Origin: Oegoconia quadripuncta
Taxonomy: Eukaryota; Arthropoda; Insecta; Lepidoptera; Autostichidae
DNA length: 64,000 nucleotides
Assembly: GCA_949316235.1 (NCBI GenBank)
Contig: OX438743.1
Span: forward strand, 24,673,771-24,737,770
Reading direction: 5' to 3'
Under the pieces are notes generated by a model that was not told the origin of the DNA, ran no database searches, and saw nothing but the letters and a program-made list of their open reading frames with translations. Numbering within the stretch: the stretch's first letter is position 1; each line of letters begins with the position of its first letter. Below are positions 1 through 10,597 of this stretch, in pieces. The translations under genes were made by a program, and so were the position numbers.

Positions 1-15
1 TTAAGTGAATGAGTA

Positions 16-350
16 TTTTTTTTTTATATGCACGACGGGTTCGTACTTGACCTCAATCACACCTGATGTTAAGTGAAGATGAGGTCGAAGGTGGAAGCGT
101 ACTGACCCGGAAACCCAAACACATTTGGGGGACTGGCTATCTTATCTCTGACAACCGGAACACAACAATGCTATTAACATTGCTGCTTGGCGGCAGATTT
201 AGATAAGATGGTGGTAGCTAGCCAGGCGGATATTTTAAAATGCCCTACCACCAACCAAACCGAGTACTTAAACATGTACCCCGCTGGGGATCGAACCCGC
301 GACCTCCGAATCGTAAACCTAATGTTGTTTGCATTGAGCCACGGAGGCGG
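16..350 (-). mobile_element. SINE A, near full length
   Basis: tRNA-derived SINE on the minus strand. The + strand shows a T-run (the A-tail), the conserved body, then the tRNA-like head ending at GGAGGCGG. The head read in sense carries a Pol III A-box-like TGGCTCAATG and a B box GGTTCGATCCC. Its antisense gives a short spurious ORF seen again at other copies. Good match to the other full copies here. Confidence 0.88.
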
Positions 351-782
351 AATACATGCTTTATAAGTATAAATTGGAAAAGAAGATATAATACAATTAT
401 AAAGAACAATCTCTTCGAAACCGCTTAACCGATTTCCATTAAATACAGCTAAGTATACGCAGAAACCAGCTTTCGAAATTTTATTTATTTGAGAGACAAA
501 CAGTTGCTTACATAAATTACATAAGTACTCTTAAAATATTACAATAATTATTAACCGATAGTCTCCTACATTGCATAATCTGACGTGCATTTTATTTCAA
601 ATGTGTTCAGCCGTTTTTATCTGACAATGCCATAGACAATCACAAAGAGAGACTGACATAGGCTTGAAAGTAAGAGATTTATTGCGTCGGAGATTAAAAA
701 ATAGAATGAGGTGTCGGCATTTCTTCCAATAGCGTTATTGTTATTTTTTAATCAAGAACAATAACAAGTTCTTTTGACCCCT
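351..782. other. AT-rich stretch, nothing recognised
   Basis: No gene, repeat family or inverted repeat that I can support in this interval between SINE A and the LINE B tail. Confidence 0.5.
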
Positions 783-900
783 TTTTTTATGATTAACTGG
801 ATACGAGTTTGACCATAATCTCACCTGATGGGAAGTGACGATGTGGCCGAAGATGAAGCACGCGATCTCAGTAGATGCCTATTCACTGTTCTTGAATAGC
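783..900 (-). mobile_element. LINE B 3' end fragment
   Basis: Starts with a T-run and reads like the minus-strand 3' end of LINE B at 15047 and 40323 (the block with CTCACCTGATGGGAAGTGA, then GCACGCGATC). This is the last coding part plus tail of a jockey-like non-LTR element. It is 5' truncated. The next 320 bases (901-1221) are not recognised. Confidence 0.75.
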
Positions 901-1221
901 CTTCTGGCTACCCCACCATCAACGCTCACTGCGGTCTAGCGCTGTCCGTGGTGTATTAAATTAGGGAGTCGAGCTTCACTTGACTCTCTCCCCCATAGGG
1001 TTAGCAGCTTTGGCTTTTTGCGTCACCATAGCTGGGGGAGAGGTGGGACTTTCTTTCTTTCCTACTTTTCACCCTTAAATTCTTTCTTTAACTACTCTGG
1101 GGTCCAAGGTAGCAATAGAGTCACGTAGGGCACCGTCTACCTTCAGTAGGCGCCGTGCAGAGTACCACTTGATCCTGGCTTACAGGAGTTACAGTGGGAG
1201 GAGAGCGGAGGTGGGATCTGC

Positions 1222-1335
1222 TATTGAGGATCCCACGGTTGTAAGATACAGAAATGACTGACGCCGGAAGGGCGTTCCATCCCTTGGAATGAAGGAATGA
1301 AGACTCGAACCGCTTAGTGCGAAGTGCGTGAAAAA
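1222..1335 (-). mobile_element. LINE B internal fragment
   Basis: Contains the blocks GGATCCCACGGTTGTAAGAT, CGCCGGAAGGGCGTTCCAT and CGAACCGCTTAGTGCGAA, which follow the 3' end in the longer LINE B copies. Probably the rest of the copy at 783 after an insertion or rearrangement. Degraded, with no ORF. Confidence 0.65.
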
Positions 1336-1481
1336 AATAATCCTTTCACACGTTCCGGGACAACTAGGTAAAGCTCTGCGTATGAGCATGAAGATTGACG
1401 TCACCACGTGACACCAGAATGCTCACATAAAATATTGATATGGTTTCCATTTTTTTCCTTTGAGCACTTTCCTTTGCATTA

Positions 1482-2020
1482 ACCGCCTCCGTAGCTCAAT
1501 GTAAACAACATTGGATATACGATTCGGAGGTCACGGGTTCGATCCCCAGCGGGGTACCTACAGGTTTAAGTACTCGGTTTGGTTACGTTAGGCGAAGTAG
1601 GCGACCTTTGTTACCCTTTTGTAGAACCTACCCAGTGACCTAAAGAGGAATGCTCCGTATGACTCATTGTCAGCCATGGTGACCTACAAATAAATAAACA
1701 ACATTGCTTTGAACTACAATAACTTGTAGAGTGTCTTGCATAAAAAAAAAGTGTAAAGTTCTGCCATAAATAAGTATTCGGTTTGGTTGGTGGTAGGGCA
1801 TTTTAAATGTCCGCCTGGCTAGCTACCACCATCTTATCTAAATCCTAAAAAATAAAATAATGTTAATAGCATTGTTGTGTTCCGGTTGTCAGAGATAAGA
1901 TAGCCAGTCCCCCAAATGTGTTGGGATTTCCGGATCAGTACGCTTTCACCTTCGACCTCATCTTCACTTAACATAACATCATAAGGTCAAGTACCAACCC
2001 GTTGTTCATGAAAAAAAAAA
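1482..2020 (+). mobile_element. SINE A interrupted by module U
   Basis: Full tRNA-like head (1482-1560) and full tail ending in an A-run, split by a 187-bp foreign block (1585-1771). The SINE words TAAGTACTCGGTTTGGTT before the block and TAAGTATTCGGTTTGGTT after it are an 18-bp direct repeat with one mismatch, as expected of a target duplication. Confidence 0.85.
1585..1771 (+). repeat. Module U inside SINE A
   Basis: Begins ACGTTAGGCGAAGTAGGCGA and ends GTTCTGCCATAAA. The same block recurs at about 5069-5234 and about 9794-9868, each time next to the same internal site of a SINE A. No ORF. It contains an AATAAATAAA string, so it could be a retroposed transcript 3' end. Confidence 0.7.
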
Positions 2021-2064
2021 TTTGATATGAACAAAAAGGACGTGAATGATGAGGTTAAATAAAT

Positions 2065-2217
2065 GGCTCTGCCCCCTAACTCCAAGCTATTGCTATAGCG
2101 ATAGTAATGCACTGTCCGTCCTTGTCATTGTGTTACAGTATGACAAGGAGGGATGCTACATTGACGTCATAAACGATAGCAATTTTCAAAGCAATTGAGT
2201 TAGACAGTCAGACTGCA
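2065..2217. mobile_element. Small palindromic MITE, family O
   Basis: About 150 bp, also at 31784-31940. The middle holds ACTGTCCGTCCTTGTCAT followed by a near-complementary copy, so the element can fold back. In the sister copy the ends CCGCCTAACTC/GAGTTAGGCGG are perfect inverted repeats. Noncoding. Confidence 0.65.
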
Positions 2218-2964
2218 GGACAAGAAGATGATGAGCACTATTAGGCATAATTTTTTGATGTTATCAAAATAGCTGAATCCACTGGGTATTCTAGCATCAC
2301 GCCCGTGACTCCATTAGTATTGATGTTGGTAACATTGACCCAAGGAGGTGGTTATAAACTGTCCAAATGTTCAATACCATCATGACTGTTATTTTCCTAT
2401 TCAATTATATTTTCGTTATCGTTATGCAAAATTAAGTAGTTATTAACAATATAGTCTACCCTTGCGTTCCAGTGACAATCTTCGTCTTTACGTTCTCAAA
2501 AATTTATCCAAATCTTATGGTCAGTCATTTACGCTACAAGCTGACGCCTTTGGAACTCTCTTCCTGAGTCAAATCGCCGCGCTCCATCAATAAACGTTTT
2601 CAAAGCGCAAGAAGCGTACTTCGTTCATTAAAAAAAAAAATCATTGGAAGGAGTCTTATCTTCTCCGTGGTTGTCAATATGATTTCTAAGTTATACCTGA
2701 GCAAACAAATTGCATGTATTTATTAATTTTATGTATTCAATATTTATATATTTAATATATATGTATGTATATATATAAATTTATGTGTGTTATGTATGTA
2801 GTCAATAATATATTATATGTTTTAAGTGCAGTCAAATTATCTAGTTATAGTTTGTATAGGCTCAGTTTATGTATTTTTATCTTTACGTTATATAATAATT
2901 ACCAACTATAAAATACACCCGTATTGCTACTATTAGTGCAAACCTCATCTACTGGTAGCTTGTA
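2218..2964. other. Noncoding, AT-rich
   Basis: No supported gene or repeat. Contains an A-run at 2630 and an alternating AT/TATG-rich tract around 2740-2800, which is low-complexity sequence. Confidence 0.5.
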
Positions 2965-3106
2965 TCTTCACCCTAAGGTTTGCCTGGAAGAGATCCCTGT
3001 TATCGATAAGGCCGCCTTTTTGTGCGATTAATGATGTACGCTGTATTCTACATGTAGCTTTTGTTAATTGTGCAATAAAGAGTATTTGATCGATTGATTG
3101 ATAGAT
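2965..3106 (+). mobile_element. LINE D 3' end
   Basis: Non-LTR 3' UTR remnant: GAGATCCCTGTTATCGATAA then GGCCGCCT, an AATAAAG polyadenylation-like signal, and a short tandem GATT tail. The minus-strand copy at 38324 shares the GATAAGGCCGCC block. No coding sequence is retained. Confidence 0.65.
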
Positions 3107-3316
3107 TGGCCTCGAGAGGTAAAGTTCTCGGACGTTACAATTATCCCATTATTTTACGAGCTATTGCCCGTGGCTCTGCCCACGCATGCACTGAGTATAT
3201 TACATGATCATCTTGTAATTGAAGAGTAATTGTAAATTGTAACCGTTAATGGAGCAGCGCATACTAACTGTCAGTAGTTAACTTGAGGTAACTAGGGACC
3301 AATAATAATTAAACCC

Positions 3317-3400
3317 TCATAAATATTTCATACACTTACACCAATCATCTAGTCCCAAACTAACCAAAGCTTGTAATGGATACTAGATAGCGGACACTTA
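3317..3400 (-). mobile_element. SINE G 3' fragment
   Basis: Minus-strand 3' part of SINE G: ACACTTACACCAATCATCTA followed by GTCCCAAACTAA, as in the longer copies at 27733 and 39117. The tRNA-like head is missing. Confidence 0.75.
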
Positions 3401-3424
3401 CCACCGAACTCTAATAACATTTAC

Positions 3425-3808
3425 CAAACTTCAAGCACTTATTTCAACGTAAGATACATGATATCATTTGTTGAAAGTCAATTTAAATCTATTGAATATA
3501 ATAATTTTTATTTATTTATTTAATGATTTATTTGAAATCACAGCCATAATTACAAATTTAAAACATAAGTTATACATTTAGAAGCCAAAATAGATCTCAG
3601 TAAGTTTATACATAGCTTATTATGGTACCTTATCTATCGATACATCAAATTGTTGTGTTTGTGTGTGTAAGGAAGAGAGAAAATGTATAGAGTAGTATGT
3701 GCGAGTGTGTGTGTGTGTGAGAGTTGAGTGCATGTGTACTAGGGCAGTATTTCTCTGTCAGTCAGTATGTCGAAGCTACTACCGCTTCGGAAAGGTAAAT
3801 CATCTGTG
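3425..3808 (+). repeat. Repeat L, split
   Basis: Left piece (3425-3490) has CATGATATCATTTGTTGA. The right piece (3765-3808) has CTACTACCGCTTCGGAAAGG and CATCTGTG. At 23350 and 32278 these two blocks are about 60 bp apart, so about 270 bp with a GT-rich tract is inserted here. Confidence 0.65.
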
Positions 3809-4014
3809 TTTTTTTTAATTTAATTGTACATTTATCCGACTGCGCTTAAACGGTGAAGGAAAACATCGTGAAGAAACCTTGCATGCCTGAGAAATAAAAA
3901 TTCTAAGGCATGTGAAGTCCCCAACCCGCATTGGGCCAGCGTGGTGGACTATGGCCCATAATCCCTCATATACGAGGGAAGGCCTATAACCCCGCAGTGG
4001 GATATTTACGGGTT
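3809..4014 (+). mobile_element. SINE M 3' part
   Basis: Contains AATTTAATTGTACATTTATC, CGGTGAAGGAAAACATCGTG and then a GGCCAGCGTGGTGG...CCCGCAGTGGGA tail, a SINE type common in Lepidoptera by my recollection. The tRNA head seen in the minus copies at 33632 and 52046 is missing here. Confidence 0.7.
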
Positions 4015-4254
4015 TATGAGGATTCCGTTCAGTGGCGAAATCTTAATTTATCCATTGAGGTTACTAGACGGATTAAGCCCTCTTAATGCTGTTTTGTCAA
4101 GGTCTTTAAATTCCACCAGACCTGTACAAAGCTATATTTCTTAAACGTATCCCTGTGTACTACGATCCTAAGAACTGCCTTGTCCATTTAGAAAGTGTAA
4201 TTATCGATTTAAAGATGTGATTAGTGATTATTTATTGAATTGCTTTAGCTTCTC

Positions 4255-4746
4255 TTGGCCACATAACTTTGGGCTTCGCCGTAATCGAAGTCGAAATATG
4301 GACGCTCCATATCACCGAACGCTAACATAGCAGCAAGCGATATTTCACGGAAACGCAGCGGATATAAATACAATCTTTGTTTTACAAAAACGAGCTGTTC
4401 GCGCAATTTATCAATTGAGACCTGCAGTGTCACTTAGAGATAGGTTTAAAGTGTATAACATTCTAACTTTTTCGTCACAGTACATTTTTGAAAATCTAAT
4501 GTATGTCAAAAAAATGTAGCATCATTTAAGAAAAATAGTGATAACCATGATGTCAATACAAGAAATAAAGATAAACTTGCAGGTCACATACGAGTAAGTC
4601 GCCTCCGCAAAGTCAGTAATTCATTCAAAGAGGGTTATGTATACGCTTTTTCAATAAGGTTCCAAGTTGATATACAACATCTTCCTCTCAATAAATTTAA
4701 AGATACTATAAAACAGAAACTTATTAACAAAGCATATTATAAAATA
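4255..4746 (+). pseudogene. LINE C1 RT C-terminal remnant
   Basis: Degraded C-terminal part of a non-LTR reverse transcriptase. The + strand encodes pieces recognisable as LQKRAVRAIYQL, SLRDRFK, LTFSSQYIFENLMY, NTRNKDKLAGH and LPLNKFKDTIKQK, in shifted frames. It lacks the 3' UTR, because a minus-strand SINE A tail abuts it at 4747. The intact-frame counterpart is at 21056. Confidence 0.75.
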
Positions 4747-4978
4747 TTTATGCACGACGGATTCCTACTTGACTCAATCACACCTGATGTTAAGTGAAGA
4801 TGAGGTCGAAGGTAGCAGCGTACTGACCCGGAAACCCCAATACATTTGGGGACCTGGCTGTCTTATCTCTGACAACCGGTACACAACAATGCTATTAACA
4901 TTGCTGCTTGGCGGCAGATTTAGATAATAGATGGTGGTAGCTAGCCAGGCGGACATTTAAAATGCCCTACCACCAACC
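4747..4978 (-). mobile_element. SINE A 3' part, headless
   Basis: Minus-strand tail and body up to CCCTACCACCAACC. The tRNA-like head is replaced by module W-U. The copy at 9515 has the same junction. Confidence 0.8.
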
Positions 4979-5234
4979 ATTGACTTGACTTGTAAATTTG
5001 TATGGAGTACCGTGCGGGAATTATATTTATAAGCTCCAAGACCCTGTGCAAGGAATAAACCGAAACGTTAGGCGAAGTAGGCGACCTTCGTTACCTTTTG
5101 TAGAACTTACCCAGTGACCTAAAGAGGAATGCTCCGTATGACTCATTGTCAGTCATGGTGACCTACAAATAAATAAACAACATTGCTTTGAACTACAAGA
5201 ACTTGTAGAGTGTAAAGTTCTGCCACAAATGTCA
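4979..5234 (+). repeat. Module W-U
   Basis: W (4979-5068, starting ATTGACTTGACTTGTAAATT) followed by U (from ACGTTAGGCGAAGTAGGCGA). W-U also occurs at 9706, joined to the same base of SINE A. No ORF of note. Unknown origin: a LINE or host transcript fragment is possible. Confidence 0.65.
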
Positions 5235-5241
5235 ATAAGAA

Positions 5242-5742
5242 TCGCCTCCGTGGCTCAATGTAAACAACATTGCGTTTACGACTCGGAGGTCGCTGGTTCG
5301 ATCCCCAGCGGGGTACATGTTTAAGTACTCGGTTTGGTTGGTGGTAGGGCATTTTAAATGTCCGCCTGGCTAGCTACCACCATCTTATCTAAATCCTAAA
5401 AAATAAAATAATGTTAATAGCATTGTTGTGTTCCGGTTGTCAGAGATAAGATAGCCAGTCCCCCAAATGTGTTGGGGTTTCCGGGTCAGTATGCTTCCAC
5501 CATCGACCTCATCTTCACTTAACATCAGATGTGATTGAGGTCATACATAACAAAACTAACAATCCATGTATGTTATGACTTGTAATTGTTTATTTGTTTT
5601 ATTTTTTTTTGTATGCCATTTGGTAGATCACAGTGATCCAGCTATCTTTATATTCTTACCATCATTATTGTACCTGTGTATCACAAAGAAATAAATGAAT
5701 ATGAATATGAGGTCAAGTACGAACCCGTCGTGGAATAAAAAA
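5242..5742 (+). mobile_element. SINE A interrupted by repeat S
   Basis: Starts CGCCTCCGTGGCTCAATG with an intact B box. The tail is broken at 5543 by repeat S and resumes at 5708, ending in an A-run near 5742. The TSD TGAGGTCA (5536-5543 and 5708-5715) shows that S inserted into an existing SINE. Confidence 0.85.
5544..5707 (+). mobile_element. Retroposed element S
   Basis: A 164-bp insert with an 8-bp TSD in SINE A. It has GGTAGATCACAGTGATCCA, CCATCATTATTGTACCTGTG and an AATAAATGAATATGAATATG tail, which is typical of a LINE or SINE 3' end. A second, interrupted copy lies at 56225-57195. Confidence 0.7.
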
Positions 5743-6603
5743 AAGTGGATTTGAGTATGCAAAGCCATGTGGGGGATTTATTTATTTATTTACATAGAAT
5801 CAATGATTCTTTTTTTTTTCTTTTTTTTTTTTTTTTCTTCTTTATACCTTCAATAGCATTATTAAAAAAACTAATACCAAACTTATGAAAATCAAAGATT
5901 TTTATGTGTGTCAGTATAGTAAGCAATTTTCTTAAGACAGAAAGAAAACAGTTTATTCGCCGCAAGTGGGCACACATTAAATGTACAAAACAAACTTAAC
6001 ATATAAAACATTAAAAAGAACAGACTACTAAACATATAAAGATAAACACAACAAATTTTGAGTGCTACTGTGGCATAGAGGATTGGGACTCAGCATTATG
6101 CTCAGCTCCAGGAACTGGGCGCTGTTCTTCCGTCCCACCCTGGGAGAGGAAAGTGATGTGTAAAAAGAGTGTGTATTACTAATATATGCTTGTTATGTAG
6201 CGGGAAAGTATTGTGTCAATGTAATAGTGCAGTGTGTGAATGTGACAAAGAAGATAATAAATACATAAATATTTTGTATACAAGTATAACATATGATAAG
6301 TTACAGTTATTAAATTACTACACAAATACCACCATAACAACAAACATAAATGTATGTGGGAACGCGCCTGACTGCTGTTTTATGTTGAAAAGCTAAGTGA
6401 GAGAGGGGTTGCGCTGAAAACCAGCGCTGTCAATTGCCATACGACATATTGGCAGCAAATGCTGACGCCCAATCCCTTTGCCACAAATACATTTAATTAT
6501 GCAAAATGTTATACCTTACGAAATTTTCTGTATTTGTTGGCAATAAATACTTTTATTTCTTTCTTCCTTTCTTTCTTTCTAAACATAAAGACTATATAAT
6601 AAT
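5743..6603. other. Noncoding with pyrimidine tracts
   Basis: A long T/C tract at about 5810-5845. AGAGGATTGGGACTCAGC-type sequence at 6070-6160 and a GGCAATAAATAC plus (TTTC)n end at 6538-6582 resemble a LINE 3' end, but I cannot assign the family. No gene. Confidence 0.5.
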
Positions 6604-6935
6604 AACCGCCTCCGTGGGTCAATGTAAACAACATTGGGTTTACGATTCGGAGGTCGCGGGTTCGATCCCCAGCGGGGTACATGTTTAAGTACTCGGTTTG
6701 GTTGGTGGTAGGGCATTTTAAATGTCCCCCTGGCTAGCTACCACCATCTTATCTAAATGCGCCGCCAAGCAGCAATGTTAATAGCATTGTTGTGTTCCGG
6801 TTGTCAGAGATAAGATAGCCAGTCCCCCAAATGTGTTGGGGTTTCCGGGTCAGTACGCTTCCACCTTCGACCTCATCTTCACTTAACATCAGATGTGATT
6901 GAGGTCAATTATCAACCCGTTGTGCATAAAAAAAA
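6604..6935 (+). mobile_element. SINE A, full length
   Basis: Head, body and tail in order. One head substitution (GTGGGTCAATG). Intact B box. The A-tail at 6927-6934 runs straight into a LINE N tail. Confidence 0.9.
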
Positions 6936-7072
6936 GAACGTGTCCCACCAAATTTGAAAGGCCGGCAACGCATCTGTGACCCTTTTGGTGTTGCGGGTGT
7001 CCATGGGCGGCGGTGATTGCTTTCCATCAGGTGACCCGCATTCTCGTTTGCCGCCCTCTCATATAAAAAAAA
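6936..7072 (+). mobile_element. LINE N 3' end
   Basis: Has GGCCGGCAACGCATCTGTGA, TTTCCATCAGGTGACCCGCA and TTGCCGCCCTCTCATATAAA. This is the last codons (…[12 protein letters not shown]) and tail of a jockey-like LINE, also at 60160. 5' truncated. The following 7073-7421 shows nothing recognisable. Confidence 0.75.
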
Positions 7073-7421
7073 AATTGTTACAGTATTCAGTAAGTTTATT
7101 GCAATTCAAAGTACATGCTTACGCGTAAAACTAGGTACTAAATCTTTGTGATGCCCAGTTGGGGCATGGCACTTTCTGTAGTTATAATGTGATGTCCTGT
7201 TAAAGTTAGATGTGGTTTGAAACAATCTAAACACCGGCTCGCCTTGGCCCTGCAGTAAGACTTTCTGAGTGGCAACATGCTGTGTCACGAGTTGGATCCA
7301 TAATGTGAATGGTTACTTATTAGGGTCAGCGGTAGCACAATCTAATAGATTGCCTAACGTAAATATCAATATAAGAATTTAAGTATTTAAAAAAAAAACC
7401 CGACATCATTTTGGATTCACC

Positions 7422-7502
7422 AACATGTACCCCGTTGGGGATCGAACCCGCGACCTCCGAATCGTAAACCCAATGCTGTTTACATTGAGCCACTGAGGCG
7501 GT
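7422..7502 (-). mobile_element. SINE A head only
   Basis: Minus-strand tRNA-like head with one change in the lower stem (CCCCGTTGGGG). It is truncated on the body side. Confidence 0.8.
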
Positions 7503-7531
7503 TCGGTCGACGAATGATACAAAAAAGAATA

Positions 7532-7686
7532 ATTTTTTTTAAGCGGAACGGGTTAGCACTTGACCTCAATCACACCTGATGTTAGTGAAGATGAGGCCGA
7601 AGGTGGAAGCGTACTGACCCGGAAACCCAAATATTTGGGGAACTGGCTATCTTATCTCTGACAACCGGAACACAACAATGCTATTG
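7532..7686 (-). mobile_element. SINE A tail fragment
   Basis: T-run followed by the minus-strand tail and body, up to GGAACACAACAATGCTATT. It is cut there by a LINE C1 3' end. Confidence 0.8.
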
Positions 7687-7742
7687 ACAACGTACTCTGT
7701 GTATCTACAAAATAAAGCATTTTTGATTTTATTTGATTTGAA
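7687..7742 (+). mobile_element. LINE C1 terminal fragment
   Basis: ATCTACAAAATAAAGCATTT followed by a TTGATTTT-type short tandem tail, as at the ends of C1 at 21700 and 42848. Confidence 0.7.
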
Positions 7743-8356
7743 TCGAAAAACTTGTCAAATTTTCTTTCCGTTGAAAATTATTTGTCAAACAACAAAAAGC
7801 CCTGTAAGTCCTCATATTGTGAGGGCAATATAAGGAACCCTAAATTGCGCGTGACCCGACACGCACTTGGCAAATATAATCGTAGATTATGTGTTTAGTA
7901 ATTAATTTGACGATCTAATAACATTGACCACAACTAACGTTTGTCTCGTCCGAGTTTTATAAGTATACTAGTCCTACAAACAGATAAGTGTATGTACCTA
8001 TATGTTTGTATTTCGCTCGCAGACACGTTTTCTCGTCAATAAACATCGAAAGCACAACAAATCATCTTTGTTTGAACGTAAACGTCGCAACACAATTGGA
8101 AAGCAAAACAGCGTTTTGTGAAAACTATAGCAATTTACTCTCGTTCGGTGCGCCCGCGCCTGGGGCTGTGTCCGTCTGTCTGTCAGCCATTATATCTATT
8201 GAACTATAAACGGATGGGAAAGTTAAATAATAGAAAGGTTAACATGCGGTTTGATTAATCGAGTTTGCTATTGGTGGGAAAGTTGGGGTCGCAGTGTTAG
8301 CAGCGGAAGTAAGCCGATGTTTACAAGCAGGCACGTAATTTCGCCACAATTAGATC
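7743..8356. other. Noncoding, unassigned
   Basis: Contains GCGCGTGACCCGACACGCAC near 7850, which I associate loosely with lepidopteran repeats. Otherwise nothing recognised. The short ORF at 7988-8209 has no family features. Confidence 0.4.
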
Positions 8357-8412
8357 AAAGTCAATATTTTATTGCTACACAGGGTTCACTTAAAATAGTC
8401 AGAATTTACAGT
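8357..8412 (-). mobile_element. LINE C1 3' end fragment
   Basis: Minus-strand CTACACAGGGTTCACTTAAA and ATAGTCAGAATTTACA match the extreme 3' UTR of C1. Confidence 0.65.
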
Positions 8413-8496
8413 CACCGCAATTTTTAGTACGACTAAGGTCGTCTAGGCCTTTCACTGTTTTGTCACTAAACATACCTATGTATAGCACACTACAAC

Positions 8497-8633
8497 TACC
8501 TTTTTCCGAATTCAAAATTGTGTGTCAGAGAGTTTCTTGCGTCGTTTCTTGCGTTGTTTCTTCTCTCTGACTATACACATTACGAAGCGATGGTAATCAA
8601 GTCTCTAAAATCCCCCATGAAACCTCCTAAGCC
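8497..8633. repeat. Repeat P
   Basis: AATTCAAAATTGTGTGTC then TTTCTTGCGTCGTTTCTT and ACACATTACGAAGCGATGG. A second copy is at 48333-48457. The TTTCTTGCG(T/C)CG(T/C)TTCTT word also occurs in repeat L (49740), so P and L may be related. Confidence 0.6.
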
Positions 8634-8758
8634 GAGGTTCGAGCCCGGCGTGGGCACCCTTAGGTGTCGGTTGCAACTACCTACTTTCATCTTGTTATCT
8701 ATCACCCACCGCCCGGTTAAGCTGAAAAAGTCCTTACGACTGTCAGCGAGTTCCAGTC

Positions 8759-8965
8759 CAAAAAAAAAATTTAAGCTACTGCTTGTTCAAAAGGCAATTT
8801 TCCCTTGAGAAGACCGAGCAAGAAACTCGAGGGGTTGCTCTTTAAAAAACAGGTTTCAATATTACAACCATTAAAATAACCCTTCCCGTAGTCGGGTAAA
8901 AAGGTTTTTATATTTCATTATTAATTGTGAAGTAGCCTGACATGCGAACGAGCTGCTTTTGTCCA
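8759..8965 (-). mobile_element. LINE C1 3' UTR
   Basis: Minus-strand AAGCTACTGCTTGTTCAAAA, GAAACTCGAGG and TTTCATTATTAATTGTGAA, in the order seen at 58510-59330. Degraded. May be the rest of the fragment at 8357, separated by repeat P. Confidence 0.7.
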
Positions 8966-9084
8966 GGGATGATTATAGCGATTACATACGGCGAATGGTT
9001 TTTAAGCCCTGATTTTAAGTTCCAATAAATACATAATGATCGATGCATACCATGCCACGAATGAGTTTCAATCAGCATATTACG

Positions 9085-9262
9085 GTCAAAGTCAAAATAT
9101 TTTATTTCATAGGATAAAATTATCACTTAAAGTCACAAATTAAGCTTAATATTAAATTTATTGCTCATTCACAAAGCTGACCCCCAGAGAAGAACGAGAA
9201 ACTCAAGGGTTGCTCTTTTTAAATAGATTATGGGTCACAATTTGTGATTTGACAATCAGAGG
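9085..9262 (-). mobile_element. LINE C2 3' UTR
   Basis: Minus strand: AAAATATTTTATTTCATAGG, TTATTGCTCATTCACAAAGC and AGAGAAGAACGAGAAACTCA. C2 is the sister of C1; the fullest copy is at 19308. Confidence 0.75.
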
Positions 9263-9514
9263 AAAGTATATTTATTATAAGGTGATGGTACTGATGCCAA
9301 AAAAAATCATATTCTACACCGTTTTATAGACCGTTACATAATCGCTATAATCAGCGCTCTACCCAACTTTACTCGCAGCTACCATGTGAAGATGGCGATG
9401 AACGAGCTTTCAAACGCCGGCGATTCCATTGTTCTCTTTAACCTGATAAAGGTGGCTACTATTTTTACGAGACTTCTCCAGGAAAGAGAGTAATGTTTTT
9501 TGAGAGTATGTAGG

Positions 9515-9705
9515 TGAGAGTAAGATGAGGTCGAAGGTGGAAGGAAGCGTACTGACCCGGAAACCCCAACACATTTGGGGGACTGGCTATCTTATCTCTG
9601 ACAACCGGAACACAACAATGCTATTAACATTGCTGCTTGGCGGCAGATTTAGATAAGATGGTGGTAGCTAGCCAGGCGGACATTTAAAATGCCCTACCAC
9701 CAACC
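9515..9705 (-). mobile_element. SINE A 3' part before W-U
   Basis: Minus-strand body ending CTAGCCAGGCGGACATTTAA...CCAACC. The last 38 bp (9668-9705) are repeated at 9869-9906 on the far side of module W-U. Confidence 0.8.
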
Positions 9706-9868
9706 ATTGACTTGACTTTTAAATTTGTATGGAGTACCGTGCGGGAATTATATTTATAAGCTCCAAGACCCTGTGCAAGAAATAAACCGAAACGTTAGGC
9801 GAAGTAGGCGACCTTTGTTACTCTTTTGTAGAACCTACCCAGTGACCTAAAGAGGAATGCTCCGTATG
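9706..9868 (+). repeat. Module W-U, truncated
   Basis: ATTGACTTGACTTTTAAATT through GAATGCTCCGTATG. Same W-SINE junction as at 4979. It is flanked by a 38-bp direct repeat of SINE A sequence. Confidence 0.65.
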
Positions 9869-9986
9869 CTAGCCAGGCGGACATTTAAAATGCCCTACCA
9901 CCAACCAAAGACATGTACCCCGCTGGGGATCGAACCCGCCACCTCCGAATCGTAAACCCACTGTTGTTTACATTGAGCCACGGAGA
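9869..9986 (-). mobile_element. SINE A 5' part after W-U
   Basis: Repeats the 38-bp SINE segment and then gives the minus-strand tRNA-like head (CATGTACCCCGCTGGGGATC ... GAGCCACGGAG). Confidence 0.8.
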
Positions 9987-10061
9987 TTCTCTTACCTCGT
10001 GCAGCCTAAAGCTTGACGAGTTTTGAAGTGTATGGTGTCGTTACATTCGTCTTGATCCCCA

Positions 10062-10396
10062 TAGTGTTTTGATATACAAAATCTTAATAAATTTAAAGAT
10101 AGTATAAAACAGAAACTTGTTAAGAAAGCATATTATCAAATTTCAGACTATTTAGATGATAATCAGGACATAACTAGGACATAGTTCGTATGCCAGTGCT
10201 ATTTAATATATTAATATTATTTTGCCTTTTTGTAATATAAAAACTTGTTTATTTAAGAGCAACTCCTCTCCTTCTTGCTTGTTCTTCTCAGGGGACAATT
10301 GCTTTTTGAAGCAGCAGTAGCTTAAAACACTTAAAATCTGACTATTTTAGGTCTCCTCAATGTCCCTATAAAATAAAGCATTTTTGACTGTGATAT
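10062..10396 (+). mobile_element. LINE C1 3' part
   Basis: The last RT codons (KFKD-like, YYQISDYLDD-like) followed by the C1 3' UTR and AATAAAGCATTTTTGACTGTG. 5' truncated, with several indels. Confidence 0.75.
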
Positions 10397-10597
10397 ATTT
10401 TATAGTCAAAAATCCAACATGGCGCTCGCAAAATGCATAATATACTACGGGTTTTTTTGTTTTAAACTAGGGTTTTTCTTAAATTATTGTGGCACATTTT
10501 TTTCCTTTAGGCACTATATGGCTATATTTTCTCAATTTTTTTCAAATTATTAACTTTGCTTAATTCCACTGTGTGTGTTTACGTCACACACCTAATT

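Noticed and set aside
240..428. Recurring small ORF (RVLKHVPRWGSNPRPPNRK-type) at 240, 5149, 44107, 50197 and 63309
   Set aside because: It is the antisense translation of the SINE A tRNA-like head and body. It recurs because the SINE recurs.
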